A stretch of 19,273 nt of DNA from JBDSTZ01 sp039927975. Lineage in GTDB: Bacteria > Pseudomonadota > Gammaproteobacteria > Burkholderiales > Burkholderiaceae_D. The translations under genes were made by a program, and so were the position numbers. Below are positions 1 through 7,833 of this stretch, in pieces. The stretch is taken from the NCBI GenBank assembly GCA_039927975.1, contig JBDSTZ010000196.1, forward strand, positions 1 through 19,273, written 5' to 3'. Within the stretch, counting starts at the first letter, position 1. The number at the start of each line of letters is the position of its first letter. The notes below the pieces were generated by a model. It did no database searches, was not told where the DNA came from, and saw only the letters and a list, made by a program, of their open reading frames with translations.

Positions 1-260
1 GCCGACGCGCGCGAGATTTCCTCCATCGCGATGATGTGCGCCAGGTAGCCCATCTGGGCGCCGCCGTATTCCTCGCCGACGGTGATGCCGAGCACGCCCA
101 GGTCGCCCATCTTGCGCCACAAGTCCAGCGGAAACTGGTCGCTGCGATCGATCTCGGCCGCGCGCGGGGCGATCTCGGCGGCGGCGAACTGCTGCACGGT
201 GTCGCGCAGGGCGGCGATGTCCTCGCCATGGTCGAAACTCAAGCCTGGAAGCTGCAGCAT
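1..260 (-). CDS. liuA: Isovaleryl-CoA dehydrogenase, N-terminal part (cut by window edge)
   Basis: The minus strand reads from an ATG at 260-258 through 86 codons to the window edge, so only the amino-terminal helical domain is present. The protein starts MLQLPGLSFDHGEDIAAL and carries LGVLGITVGEEYGG and MGYLAHIIAMEEISRAS, which match isovaleryl-CoA dehydrogenases. In this family the FAD enzyme oxidises isovaleryl-CoA to 3-methylcrotonyl-CoA in leucine breakdown, passing electrons to ETF. An AGAGGAC ribosome-binding site lies just before the ATG. The gene is downstream of, and co-directional with, a LiuR-like regulator, and a palindromic operator lies between them. That is the expected head of a liu operon. 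Another short-chain acyl-CoA dehydrogenase is possible, but the liuR neighbour argues against it. The catalytic region is outside the window. Confidence 0.88.
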   Translation of the reverse strand, partial: MLQLPGLSFDHGEDIAALRDTVQQFAAAEIAPRAAEIDRSDQFPLDLWRKMGDLGVLGITVGEEYGGAQMGYLAHIIAMEEISRAS

Positions 261-339
261 GGTGTCCTCTCGGGTGGATCGGTTAGCTGGTGCGGAACGG
301 CCCCGGGTGGGGAGCGCGCCGAGCGATGATACCTTGACG

Positions 340-359
340 TGACGTTTACGTAAACGTCA
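340..359. promoter_or_regulatory. Palindromic operator in front of liuA, candidate LiuR site
   Basis: A perfect 20-bp palindrome (arms tgacgtttac / gtaaacgtca) lies 80 bp upstream of the liuA start. On the minus strand it overlaps promoter-like sequence: TTGACG at 360-355, or TTTACG three bases further on with a 17-bp spacer to TATCAT. MerR-family regulators bind palindromes between or over promoter hexamers, so LiuR from the adjacent gene is the obvious candidate ligand. The palindrome is seen directly; the binding is inferred. Confidence 0.75.
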
Positions 360-430
360 ATTCGATTGGCGCCGACGCTGCATACTGCGGATCAAGTATG
401 GCGCGGCGCGGGCGTGCCGGCAATGCGCGT

Positions 431-820
431 TCAGGCCGGCGCGGTGGCGAGCATCAGGCGGCATTCCTCCTCGTGCGCGCTGATTTCGGCCAGCGCGTTG
501 TCGATGTCCTCGCGCTGCTGCTCAAGGGTGGCGCGCTGCCTGGCCAGCACTTCGAGGAAACGCTGCATCTGGGCGGCGCTGTCGCGCGGGCTGTCGTACA
601 TGTCGACGATGCCCTTGATTTCGGACAGGGTCAGGCCGAGCCGTTTGCCGCGCAGCGTCAGGCGCAGGCGGGTGCGGTCGCGCGCGCTGTAGACGCGGCT
701 GCGTCCGCCCTGGCCTTCGCGCGCTGGACTGAGCAGGCCGTGGTCTTCGTAAAAGCGGATCGCGCGGGTGGTCAGGTCGAATTCGCGCGCCAGGTCGGCG
801 ATGGTGTAGGTGGTGGACAT
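431..820 (-). CDS. liuR: MerR-family transcriptional regulator LiuR
   Basis: 129 residues, a usual length for short MerR regulators. Residues 5-75 form the winged helix-turn-helix: YTIADLAREFDLTTRAIRFY, then EDHGLLSP, then a long stretch of arginines around VYSARDRTRLRL. A coiled-coil helix (about 85-122, rich in Q, E and A) follows for dimerisation. There is no metal-binding cysteine loop, so it is not a metal sensor. The sequence RGKRLGLTLSEIKGIVDMYD is typical of LiuR, which controls leucine/isovalerate catabolism in proteobacteria. It lies immediately upstream of liuA in the same direction with a 170-bp gap containing a palindrome. Its own upstream region holds related sequence at 877-900, suggesting autoregulation. 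The effector is not visible from sequence. Confidence 0.87.
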   Translation of the reverse strand: MSTTYTIADLAREFDLTTRAIRFYEDHGLLSPAREGQGGRSRVYSARDRTRLRLTLRGKRLGLTLSEIKGIVDMYDSPRDSAAQMQRFLEVLARQRATLEQQREDIDNALAEISAHEEECRLMLATAPA

Positions 821-876
821 ACTAGCGGTTCCGAAGTGAATGGGTGGGCGGAGCGCCCGACAGAGCGGTTCGCGCA

Positions 877-900
877 GTTGACGTTGACGTTAACGTTAGC
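877..900. promoter_or_regulatory. Four tandem degenerate hexamers upstream of liuR, possible autoregulatory site
   Basis: The sequence reads gttgac, gttgac, gttaac, gttagc: four hexamers in a row. Within it acgttaacgt (887-896) is a perfect 10-bp palindrome. The GTNNAC unit is shared with the palindrome in front of liuA, which contains gtttac-gtaaac. It lies 57 bp upstream of the liuR start. A weaker LiuR site is a reasonable reading; the binding is inferred. Confidence 0.5.
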
Positions 901-1272
901 ACGCGTCATTGTAACGCCAGCGGGTTTCCGCAGGCGGCGGCCAGGGTTCCGGAACGCTGGCGCGTTCCCGCTGTCCAAGGTATTACGTGTAGTATGCGGA
1001 AGGTTGCACCATCATTGTGCGGTTGATTTCGAGGAATATTGATGACGAAGACACAATCTGGTTTCATTTGAGCCAACGTAAACTGTCAACAGGTGTGAGC
1101 GGTATGGCAAGAAATTAGCTTCCACGTTCACATTATCGCCACAGCGGGCGCGGCGCGTGGCCGATTTGCCGCGTTTTGGTGTTCGGCCAGGCCCGCTGAG
1201 CCAATCGAGTAGTTATTGAAAAGAATCTATCAATATGCGCAAATTTGTTACATACGATTTGTGTATTGTCAC

Positions 1273-1301
1273 AGTCGGTCTCATATGGCAAGAGACTGAC
1301 T
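1273..1301. promoter_or_regulatory. Inverted repeat upstream of the Cro/CI-like gene
   Basis: Arms agtcggtctc (1273-1282) and gagactgact (1292-1301) pair at 9 of 10 positions, the exception being a G-T pair, around a 9-base loop. It lies 30 bp before the preferred ATG. It could be an operator for the adjacent helix-turn-helix protein or a leader hairpin in its mRNA. Confidence 0.45.
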
Positions 1302-1331
1302 TTCATGGCATTGCGTGAAATAGTGCGACCC

Positions 1332-1739
1332 ATGAATTCATCAAACGAACGGGAAAGTTTCAGTGAGCGTCTGCAACAGGCCCTGAAAAACGCCCATTAC
1401 TCTCCAGATAGTCCGACCCGCCTGGCCCGCGAATTTAACATTCGCTTCGATGGACGGCCAATTACCGTACACGCAGCCCGTAAGTGGCTGGTAGGAGAGG
1501 CCATTCCGACCCAGGAGAAGCTGCGCATGATCGCCCAATGGCTGGGCGTGCCTGCCGAGTGGCTGCGCTTTGGCGGGGCGGAAAACAGCGCCGTCAACAA
1601 CGAGCAAGCCAACGGGGTGTCGCGCTTCGAGTCCGCCGACGTGAAATTGATTGCAGATTTGCAGAGGTTGGACGAGCATCATCGCCAAATCGCCCGCGAA
1701 TTCATACGCATGCTGGTACGTATTAATTACCAAAAGTAG
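1332..1739 (+). CDS. Small Cro/CI-like (XRE-type) DNA-binding protein
   Basis: 135 residues from the ATG at 1332. Residues 8-80 resemble a phage-repressor-type helix-turn-helix: FSERLQQALKNA, then a loop, TRLAREFN, then ITVHAARKWLVGEAIPTQEK as the recognition region, then LRMIAQWLGVPAEWLRFG. A short helical tail (about 103-131, SADVKLIADLQRLDEHHRQI) may serve dimerisation. An in-frame ATG at 1305 or a longer reading from 1245 is possible. The 1332 start was chosen because MNSSNERESF begins right before the domain, although its ribosome-binding site is poor. The gene stands alone, with no phage genes nearby, so it looks like a resident regulator rather than a prophage remnant. Its target is unknown; the inverted repeat just upstream suggests self-control. 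Confidence 0.75.
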   Translation: MNSSNERESFSERLQQALKNAHYSPDSPTRLAREFNIRFDGRPITVHAARKWLVGEAIPTQEKLRMIAQWLGVPAEWLRFGGAENSAVNNEQANGVSRFESADVKLIADLQRLDEHHRQIAREFIRMLVRINYQK

Positions 1740-2053
1740 CTATTCGCCGCAAAGTAGACGTCATCGCCAGCGCACTGACGTCCGTCGTCGCGCACCCCGC
1801 CTCAGCCTGCGGTGCCGCCAGTGGGGCCTGGGTCCCCGCGACGAAATTTCCCATGCCGCAACTTAAATTTCCCACTTACGAATTCTCATTACTGCGCCGC
1901 AGTTTTGATGCACAATAGAGTAGTGATTGGAGAAAAATTCCGCACGGAACGGCGTACGTGCAAGCGCAAGCCTCACTCCTGGTCCATAATCACAGAAGCA
2001 CTGGCAGCCTTGCCATCATGTTACGACAACAAAGCCGAGGAATCAGCCGTCTT
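1740..2053. other. Intergenic region, no gene seen
   Basis: About 314 bases. A 7-bp inverted repeat (gacgtca 1757-1763, tgacgtc 1776-1782) follows the upstream stop codon but has no T run. From about 1860 the sequence becomes AT-richer, as expected for the promoter of the small gene that follows. In-frame codons reach back to 1958 but read as low-complexity, non-conserved peptide. Confidence 0.5.
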
Positions 2054-2224
2054 ATGAAAAGTAACTATAGCAATACCGCGCAACTGAAAGACCTGATGAC
2101 CGTGCCGCCGATGACGGCAGCCCAGCATGCGGAAGTGATGCGCAAGCGCATCCAGCACCGTCGGATGGTTGAAGAAGCAAAAGAAATGAAGAAAGCAGAC
2201 AGCTGGCAGTTCGAGAAGCGCTGA
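2054..2224 (+). CDS. Small basic hypothetical protein (56 residues)
   Basis: An unrecognised small gene. From the ATG at 2054 it encodes a 56-residue, lysine/arginine-rich, strongly helical peptide with HAEVMRKRIQHRRMVEEAKE at its centre and no signal peptide or membrane segment. GAGGAA at 2037-2042 could serve as ribosome-binding site but sits rather far (11 bases) upstream. A start at 1958 would add 32 residues of unconvincing sequence. A strong terminator begins 18 bases after the stop codon, which supports real transcription of this frame. Function is unknown; a small nucleic-acid- or protein-binding peptide is possible. Confidence 0.55.
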   Translation: MKSNYSNTAQLKDLMTVPPMTAAQHAEVMRKRIQHRRMVEEAKEMKKADSWQFEKR

Positions 2225-2242
2225 ATCACCGCCAAGTTCAAA

Positions 2243-2294
2243 CGGCCGCCAGCGCGGCCGGGAGTAGTGCGCGCCGGGACCGGCGCGTTTTTTT
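2243..2294 (+). terminator. Tandem-hairpin intrinsic terminator
   Basis: Two GC-rich hairpins follow the small gene. The first is cggccgc (2243-2249) pairing with gcggccg (2254-2260). The second is cgcgccg (2270-2276) pairing with cggcgcg (2281-2287) around the loop ggac, followed directly by seven Ts (2288-2294). The T run is on the plus strand only, so it serves the plus-strand gene and not the convergent ubiX. Confidence 0.85.
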
Positions 2295-2327
2295 AGGCAT
2301 CGGCCGTCGGGCATCAGCGGTCGGGCA

Positions 2328-2924
2328 TCATGCCTCGGGCGCGCCCTTCATGCCGCTCCAGCGCGGCGCCAGCGCGTGTTCGATGTCGAACAGGTCGAGC
2401 ACCCGCGCCACCGTGTGGTCGACCAGCTCCTCGACCGTCGCCGGGCGCTGATAAAAGCTGGGCAGCGGCGGAAAAATAATCCCCCCCATCTCCGTCACCG
2501 CCGTCATGTTGCGCAGATGCGCCAGGTTGAAGGGCGTCTCGCGCACCATCAACACCAGCCGGCGTCTTTCCTTGAGCACTACGTCGGCCGCGCGCGCGAT
2601 CAGGTTGTCCGACAGGCCCAGCGCCACCGCGGCCAGGGTTTTCATCGAACACGGCGCGACCACCATACCGTCGGTCTGGAACGAGCCGCTGGCGCAGGCG
2701 GCGCCGATGTCGCGGTTCTTGTGCACCACGTCGGCCAACGCCTCCACCTCGCGCCGCGCCATGCCCACTTCGTGGTGCAGGGTGAGGGCGGCGGCGTCGG
2801 AGACGATCAGGTGGGTTTCAATCGCGGCGATGGGCGCCAGGTGCTGCAGCAGGCGCACGCCGTACACCGCGCCGGTGGCGCCGGTGATGGCGACGACCAG
2901 CCGGCGCGGGCGGGGATCAGGCAT
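2328..2924 (-). CDS. ubiX: Flavin prenyltransferase UbiX
   Basis: 198 residues, close to the usual length of about 190. UbiX joins dimethylallyl phosphate to FMN to make prenylated FMN, the cofactor of the UbiD decarboxylase in ubiquinone synthesis. The sequence shows the Rossmann-like FMN motif near the start (VVAITGATGAVYGVRLLQ, about 9-26), APCSMKTLAAVALG around 90-103, and the signature ERRRLVLMVRETPFNLAHL in the C-terminal half. Its ATG lies inside the last codons of grxD with an 8-bp overlap, implying translational coupling in a grxD-ubiX operon. A PAD1-type accessory decarboxylase partner has the same fold, but no UbiD-like gene is adjacent, so the housekeeping ubiquinone role is preferred. 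Confidence 0.92.
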   Translation of the reverse strand: MPDPRPRRLVVAITGATGAVYGVRLLQHLAPIAAIETHLIVSDAAALTLHHEVGMARREVEALADVVHKNRDIGAACASGSFQTDGMVVAPCSMKTLAAVALGLSDNLIARAADVVLKERRRLVLMVRETPFNLAHLRNMTAVTEMGGIIFPPLPSFYQRPATVEELVDHTVARVLDLFDIEHALAPRWSGMKGAPEA

Positions 2925-3228
2925 CGAGCAGGGACTTGAGCTCGCCGGACTCGAACATCTCGTTCATGATGTCGGAGCCGCCGATGAATTCGCCCTTGAC
3001 GTAGAGCTGGGGAATGGTCGGCCAGTTCGAGTAATCCTTGATGCCCTGGCGGACTTCAGGGTCGTCCAGCACGTTGACGGTGGCGATGTTCTCGACGCCG
3101 CAGGCTTTCAGGATTTGAATCGCGCGGCCGGAAAAACCGCATTGCGGGAATTGGGCGGTGCCTTTCATGAACAGCACGACGGGCGTGTTGGTCACGGTTT
3201 CTTTGATCCAGGTTTGTACGTCGCTCAT
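2917..3228 (-). CDS. grxD: Monothiol glutaredoxin, Grx4 (CGFS) family
   Basis: 103 residues from the ATG at 3228. The CGFS active site is at residues 30-33 (QCGFSGRA). The glutathione-binding segment WPTIPQLYVKGEFIGGSD follows, ending with the usual MFESGEL tail. CGFS glutaredoxins bind a [2Fe-2S] cluster with glutathione across a dimer and hand clusters to target proteins, working with BolA. They are cytosolic. The open frame extends upstream to 3321, but that part is not glutaredoxin-like. CCTGAGG just before the internal ATG is a good ribosome-binding site and decides the start. The gene overlaps ubiX downstream. In many betaproteobacteria I recall it following prfA-prmC, which is not the case here, so it heads its own short operon. 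Confidence 0.93.
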   Translation of the reverse strand: MSDVQTWIKETVTNTPVVLFMKGTAQFPQCGFSGRAIQILKACGVENIATVNVLDDPEVRQGIKDYSNWPTIPQLYVKGEFIGGSDIMNEMFESGELKSLLDA

Positions 3229-3264
3229 GGCTGCCTCAGGGGAAAAATGAATGGATGGCGACAT

Positions 3265-3270
3265 TTTATA
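3265..3270 (-). promoter_or_regulatory. Candidate -10 element for grxD-ubiX
   Basis: TATAAA on the minus strand, 37 bp upstream of the grxD ATG, followed by AATGTCGCC. No clear -35 hexamer is found at 17 bp, so the call is weak. Confidence 0.3.
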
Positions 3271-3315
3271 AGAAAACGCCGCGCACGGTCGGGCCTTGGT
3301 CGGTCCGGCCATTAG

Positions 3316-3393
3316 CGTCATCCCCGCGCAGGCTGGGATTCATACCACGCATGCGCGAAGTTGGCGTGGATTCCCGCCCGCGCGGGAACCACG
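3316..3393. repeat. REP-like pair of inverted hairpin repeats
   Basis: Two short GC-rich hairpins face each other. The first begins cgtcatccccgc (stem 3320-3327 with 3332-3339, one mismatch). The second is ttcccgc (3371-3377) pairing with gcgggaa (3382-3388) and ends ...ccacg. Read on the minus strand, the second copy resembles the first. Such CGTCATCCCCGC...GGGGATCCA elements are dispersed intergenically in many proteobacterial genomes. The position between grxD and the GNAT gene is typical. Family identity is from memory, not from a search. Confidence 0.7.
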
Positions 3394-3471
3394 TGCTAAG
3401 AGCCAACAAGCTATCGAGTTATCGATAATGCGCTTTGTTACGATCAGCCGCAGCCATTACCTTCGTCATCG

Positions 3472-3918
3472 CTACAAGCGCCTGCCGAGACAGGCGCACT
3501 CGGCGCGGCCGGCGTACTTGCCGTAATTGTCGATCGGCTTGTAGCCGTGGCGCAGGTAAAACTGTACGGCGCGCAGATTGACGTGACGCGTTTCGAGCCA
3601 CAGTTCGGTGTAGCCGAGTTCCCGCGCGCGCGCTTCGAGGGCGGTCAGCAGCGCCGCGCCGGCGCCGCTGCCGGGACGCGCGTACATGCGTTTGAGCTCG
3701 GCCACCTGCGCGCTCAAGGGGCGCAGTGCGCCGCAGCCGACCGCCGCGCCGGCGTCGTCGCGCGCAAGCACGAAGGCGGCGCGCGCGCCGCGCACATCGC
3801 CGGCATCGAATGAATTGGCGCCGCTGTCGCCGGTAATGGCCGCCAGCGCCGCGTTCAGTTCGCCGATCAGGACGCTGGCGTCGCCGCCGGCCGGATCGTT
3901 CGCGGCTACGATGAGCAT
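3472..3918 (-). CDS. GNAT-family N-acetyltransferase
   Basis: 148 residues from the ATG at 3918, with GGTGAG upstream as ribosome-binding site. An open frame continues to 4023 but is arginine/glycine-rich and unlike the family. The GNAT fold shows as FVLARDDAGAAVGCGALRPL (strands 2-3), then AELKRMYARPGSGAGAALLT (strand 4 and acetyl-CoA loop), then ARELGYTELWLETRHVNLRA and VQFYLRHGYKPIDNYGKYAG at the C terminus. The family moves an acetyl group from acetyl-CoA to an amine. The substrate cannot be read here. The pyrophosphate-binding loop reads PGSGAGA and appears a couple of residues shorter than the usual RxxGxG/A form, with no arginine inside it. Neighbours are unrelated, so it is probably a single-gene unit. 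Confidence 0.85.
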   Translation of the reverse strand: MLIVAANDPAGGDASVLIGELNAALAAITGDSGANSFDAGDVRGARAAFVLARDDAGAAVGCGALRPLSAQVAELKRMYARPGSGAGAALLTALEARARELGYTELWLETRHVNLRAVQFYLRHGYKPIDNYGKYAGRAECACLGRRL

Positions 3919-4081
3919 GTACTCACCACGCAAGCGGCAAGCGCCGCCGTCGCCCCTCGGCCGAGGGCGGCCAGCGATGGCGGCGCAATGTTCGCCTGAC
4001 GACCGTGCCGAGCCGGCAAGCATGCCGGCGGCCCACGCCCGGTCGAGCTGTCCGCGCCCGTTTCGACATTAGCCATCAATA

Positions 4082-5110
4082 TCAGTCCAGAATTTTCAAT
4101 GCCCTCGCCGCCCAGACGCGCGCCTGTCCTTGTGCAGGATCCGCAAGAAACCGGTTCACGTCCCCCACGTAGTCAATGGCCACAAGATACTTCTCCAATC
4201 GCCCGCGGGCGGCCTCGGCGTCCTTGGCTTCTTTTTGAAACACAAAGCTTGTCAATTTCTCGGTGGCGATCGGACTGAGATCGACGCTCTCGTTATTCTT
4301 ATTGCCCGAGTTGGTAACGACAGGCAGGATTCCTTTTTGCGGGTCGCCTTTTGTGACGCTCGGATTCGCGTTTTTTACCGCCAAGTTTACCTCGGCTTCG
4401 ATATTGGAGGGGACGCACAATTGCGCATAGCCGCGAATTGTCGCGAACGCCGCGGGTCTCGACGCATGCGTGGTGGTGGCCGATTTTCGATAGCTCGCCT
4501 GCAGTGTTTTGACGATCGTCCGTACCGAGGACGGTTCGAGGGAGTACAGCAAATTACTGCTCAGGTTGTCGACGGTAGAGTTGAAGAGTCCAAACGCAAT
4601 CGCCACCAAAGCGACGTCTTTCGCCGCGGCGCTGGTTGCCGCCATCGCGCCGGCGGCCGCCGTGCCCAGCAAACTTCCCTCGCTGGTGACGGTCTTTCTG
4701 TCCCGGTCCAGCCGGAACAGCGTATGCAGATAGGCTTCGCATTTGACGTCGGCGTAGTCCATGCCCGCCAACACCACCGTATTCCAGTCCGTTTTCCCGC
4801 CCTGGTCTTCGGACTGTTTCTTGTCCTTGGCTTCGGACTTTTTCCCGTCCTTGTCATCGGGCTTTTTATCGACCAGAACCTTCCCCACTGTGTCCGACAC
4901 GGTCGCCCGATCAATCAGCGCGTTCAACACCCTGTTCTGTTCCTTCGTGTGGGTTTCAATATCTGTGGCGTCGAAGTCATGGCCCGGCCCGGACGCCGCG
5001 CCTTTGATGTTCTGGTGAATTTGACCCAGGGACGCGCAAGCGGTGGAGGCCACCGCGATGAGCGCGATCAGAAGATGGCGCGCGGCGCTTCTAAAGTTGA
5101 CAATTAACAT
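4082..5110 (-). CDS. Lineage-specific predicted lipoprotein
   Basis: 342 residues from the ATG at 5110, preceded by GGGA at good spacing. A TTG start at 5134 would almost coincide with the predicted transcription start, so it is rejected. A signal sequence (FRSAARHLLIALIAVASTAC) ends in a lipobox-like STAC, giving a probable lipid-anchored cysteine at about residue 25, though serine at -3 is unusual. A charged linker follows (about 80-105, rich in K, D and E, with an 8-residue near-duplication). Next is a hydrophobic stretch around 145-180 (LLGTAAAGAMAATSAAAKDV and ALVAIAFGLFNSTVDN) that could insert in a membrane. The C-terminal half is mostly helical. I do not recognise a family. Base composition is visibly lower in GC than the neighbours, hinting at acquisition. 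It has its own strong promoter. Confidence 0.75.
   Translation of the reverse strand: MLIVNFRSAARHLLIALIAVASTACASLGQIHQNIKGAASGPGHDFDATDIETHTKEQNRVLNALIDRATVSDTVGKVLVDKKPDDKDGKKSEAKDKKQSEDQGGKTDWNTVVLAGMDYADVKCEAYLHTLFRLDRDRKTVTSEGSLLGTAAAGAMAATSAAAKDVALVAIAFGLFNSTVDNLSSNLLYSLEPSSVRTIVKTLQASYRKSATTTHASRPAAFATIRGYAQLCVPSNIEAEVNLAVKNANPSVTKGDPQKGILPVVTNSGNKNNESVDLSPIATEKLTSFVFQKEAKDAEAARGRLEKYLVAIDYVGDVNRFLADPAQGQARVWAARALKILD
4808..4853. repeat. In-frame 24-bp tandem near-duplication in the lipoprotein gene
   Basis: Two copies of ttcggact-n-tttc-nn-gtccttg, at 4808-4829 and 4832-4853, match at 19 of 22 positions with a 24-bp period. They encode the repeated charged octapeptide in the linker (KDGKKSEA / KDKKQSED). 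Period and frame suggest slippage that kept the reading frame. Confidence 0.6.
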
Positions 5111-5122
5111 AAGATATTTCCC

Positions 5123-5168
5123 AGTATTAATCAAAAATTAATACTAAGATGACAATTTCATATTGTCA
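5123..5168. promoter_or_regulatory. Two inverted repeats overlapping the lipoprotein promoter
   Basis: Arms agtattaat (5123-5131) and attaatact (5137-5145) form a perfect 9-bp inverted repeat covering the -10 box and start region. Arms tgacaat (5150-5156) and attgtca (5162-5168) form a second perfect 7-bp repeat covering spacer and -35. Both are plausible operators for a repressor. The binding protein is unknown. Confidence 0.6.
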
Positions 5169-5169
5169 A
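5141..5169 (-). promoter_or_regulatory. Near-consensus sigma70 promoter of the lipoprotein gene
   Basis: On the minus strand TTGACA (5169-5164) and TAGTAT (5146-5141) are separated by exactly 17 bp: a perfect -35 and a 5/6 -10. Transcription would begin near 5134, giving a leader of about 24 bases before the ATG at 5110, long enough for the GGGA ribosome-binding site. Confidence 0.75.
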
Positions 5170-5257
5170 TACTTTTGCCAATACGACCTTCGCGCTTGTC
5201 GGTCCGGGGCGTCAGCGGCCGCGGCGCCTGGCGGGTATGCGGCACCATCAGGGCGCG

Positions 5258-5283
5258 CCGGGAAAGACGCGATCTTTTCCCGG
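5258..5283. other. Stem-loop downstream of tex
   Basis: ccgggaaaga (5258-5267) pairs with tcttttcccgg (5273-5283) with one bulged base and a 5-base loop, 20 bp after the tex stop. There is no T run on either strand, so it is at best a weak or 3'-end-protecting hairpin. Confidence 0.4.
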
Positions 5284-5303
5284 GGCAATAGCAATCGCGC
5301 CGT

Positions 5304-7649
<2,346 letters not shown>

Positions 7650-7690
7650 GGGGTTCGGTCTGGTGAGTCAAGCGTCGAATGATACGCAAT

Positions 7691-7748
7691 TGGCGCCGAT
7701 GCGCCAGTCTTGACAAGGTGTGGCGGGTGTGGAGCCGGTGACACCTTG
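7691..7748. promoter_or_regulatory. Inverted repeats in the tex upstream region
   Basis: tggcgc (7691-7696) pairs with gcgcca (7701-7706) around cgat. Further up, caaggtgt (7714-7721) is matched perfectly by acaccttg (7741-7748) across 19 bases. Both lie within 100 bp of the tex start and could be an operator or leader structure. No clear promoter hexamers were found. Confidence 0.35.
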
Positions 7749-7833
7749 ACCGGTGCGCGCGGGAAGAGGGTGTCTGCGATAAACGCCACAGGGCGCCGTT
7801 TCAAACTACACCTGGGCCGCCGGAAGTGTTGGA

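Larger units (their letters stand above)
821..1331. other. Intergenic region between divergent liuR and the Cro/CI-like gene
   Basis: About 510 bases without a convincing gene. Open frames here are short and lack family-like sequence. It holds the hexamer array at 877-900, a small hairpin at 951-968 (7-bp stem GGAACGC, 4-base loop, no T run), AT-rich sequence from about 1205 to 1265, and an inverted repeat at 1273-1301. It probably contains the divergent promoters of liuR and the downstream regulator. Confidence 0.6.

Noticed and set aside
951..968. 7-bp hairpin with 4-base loop (ggaacgc/gcgttcc)
   Set aside because: No T run and no gene ending nearby; short GC-rich hairpins are expected by chance here.
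1332..1739. Prophage remnant marked by a CI-like repressor
   Set aside because: No integrase, attachment repeats or structural genes are in the window.
3412..3427. tatcga-gtta-tcgata inverted repeat
   Set aside because: Only 6-bp arms and no nearby start codon or promoter that it could control.
4130..5107. 325-codon plus-strand open frame opposite the lipoprotein gene
   Set aside because: The minus strand has a promoter, ribosome-binding site and signal peptide; the plus frame has none of these.
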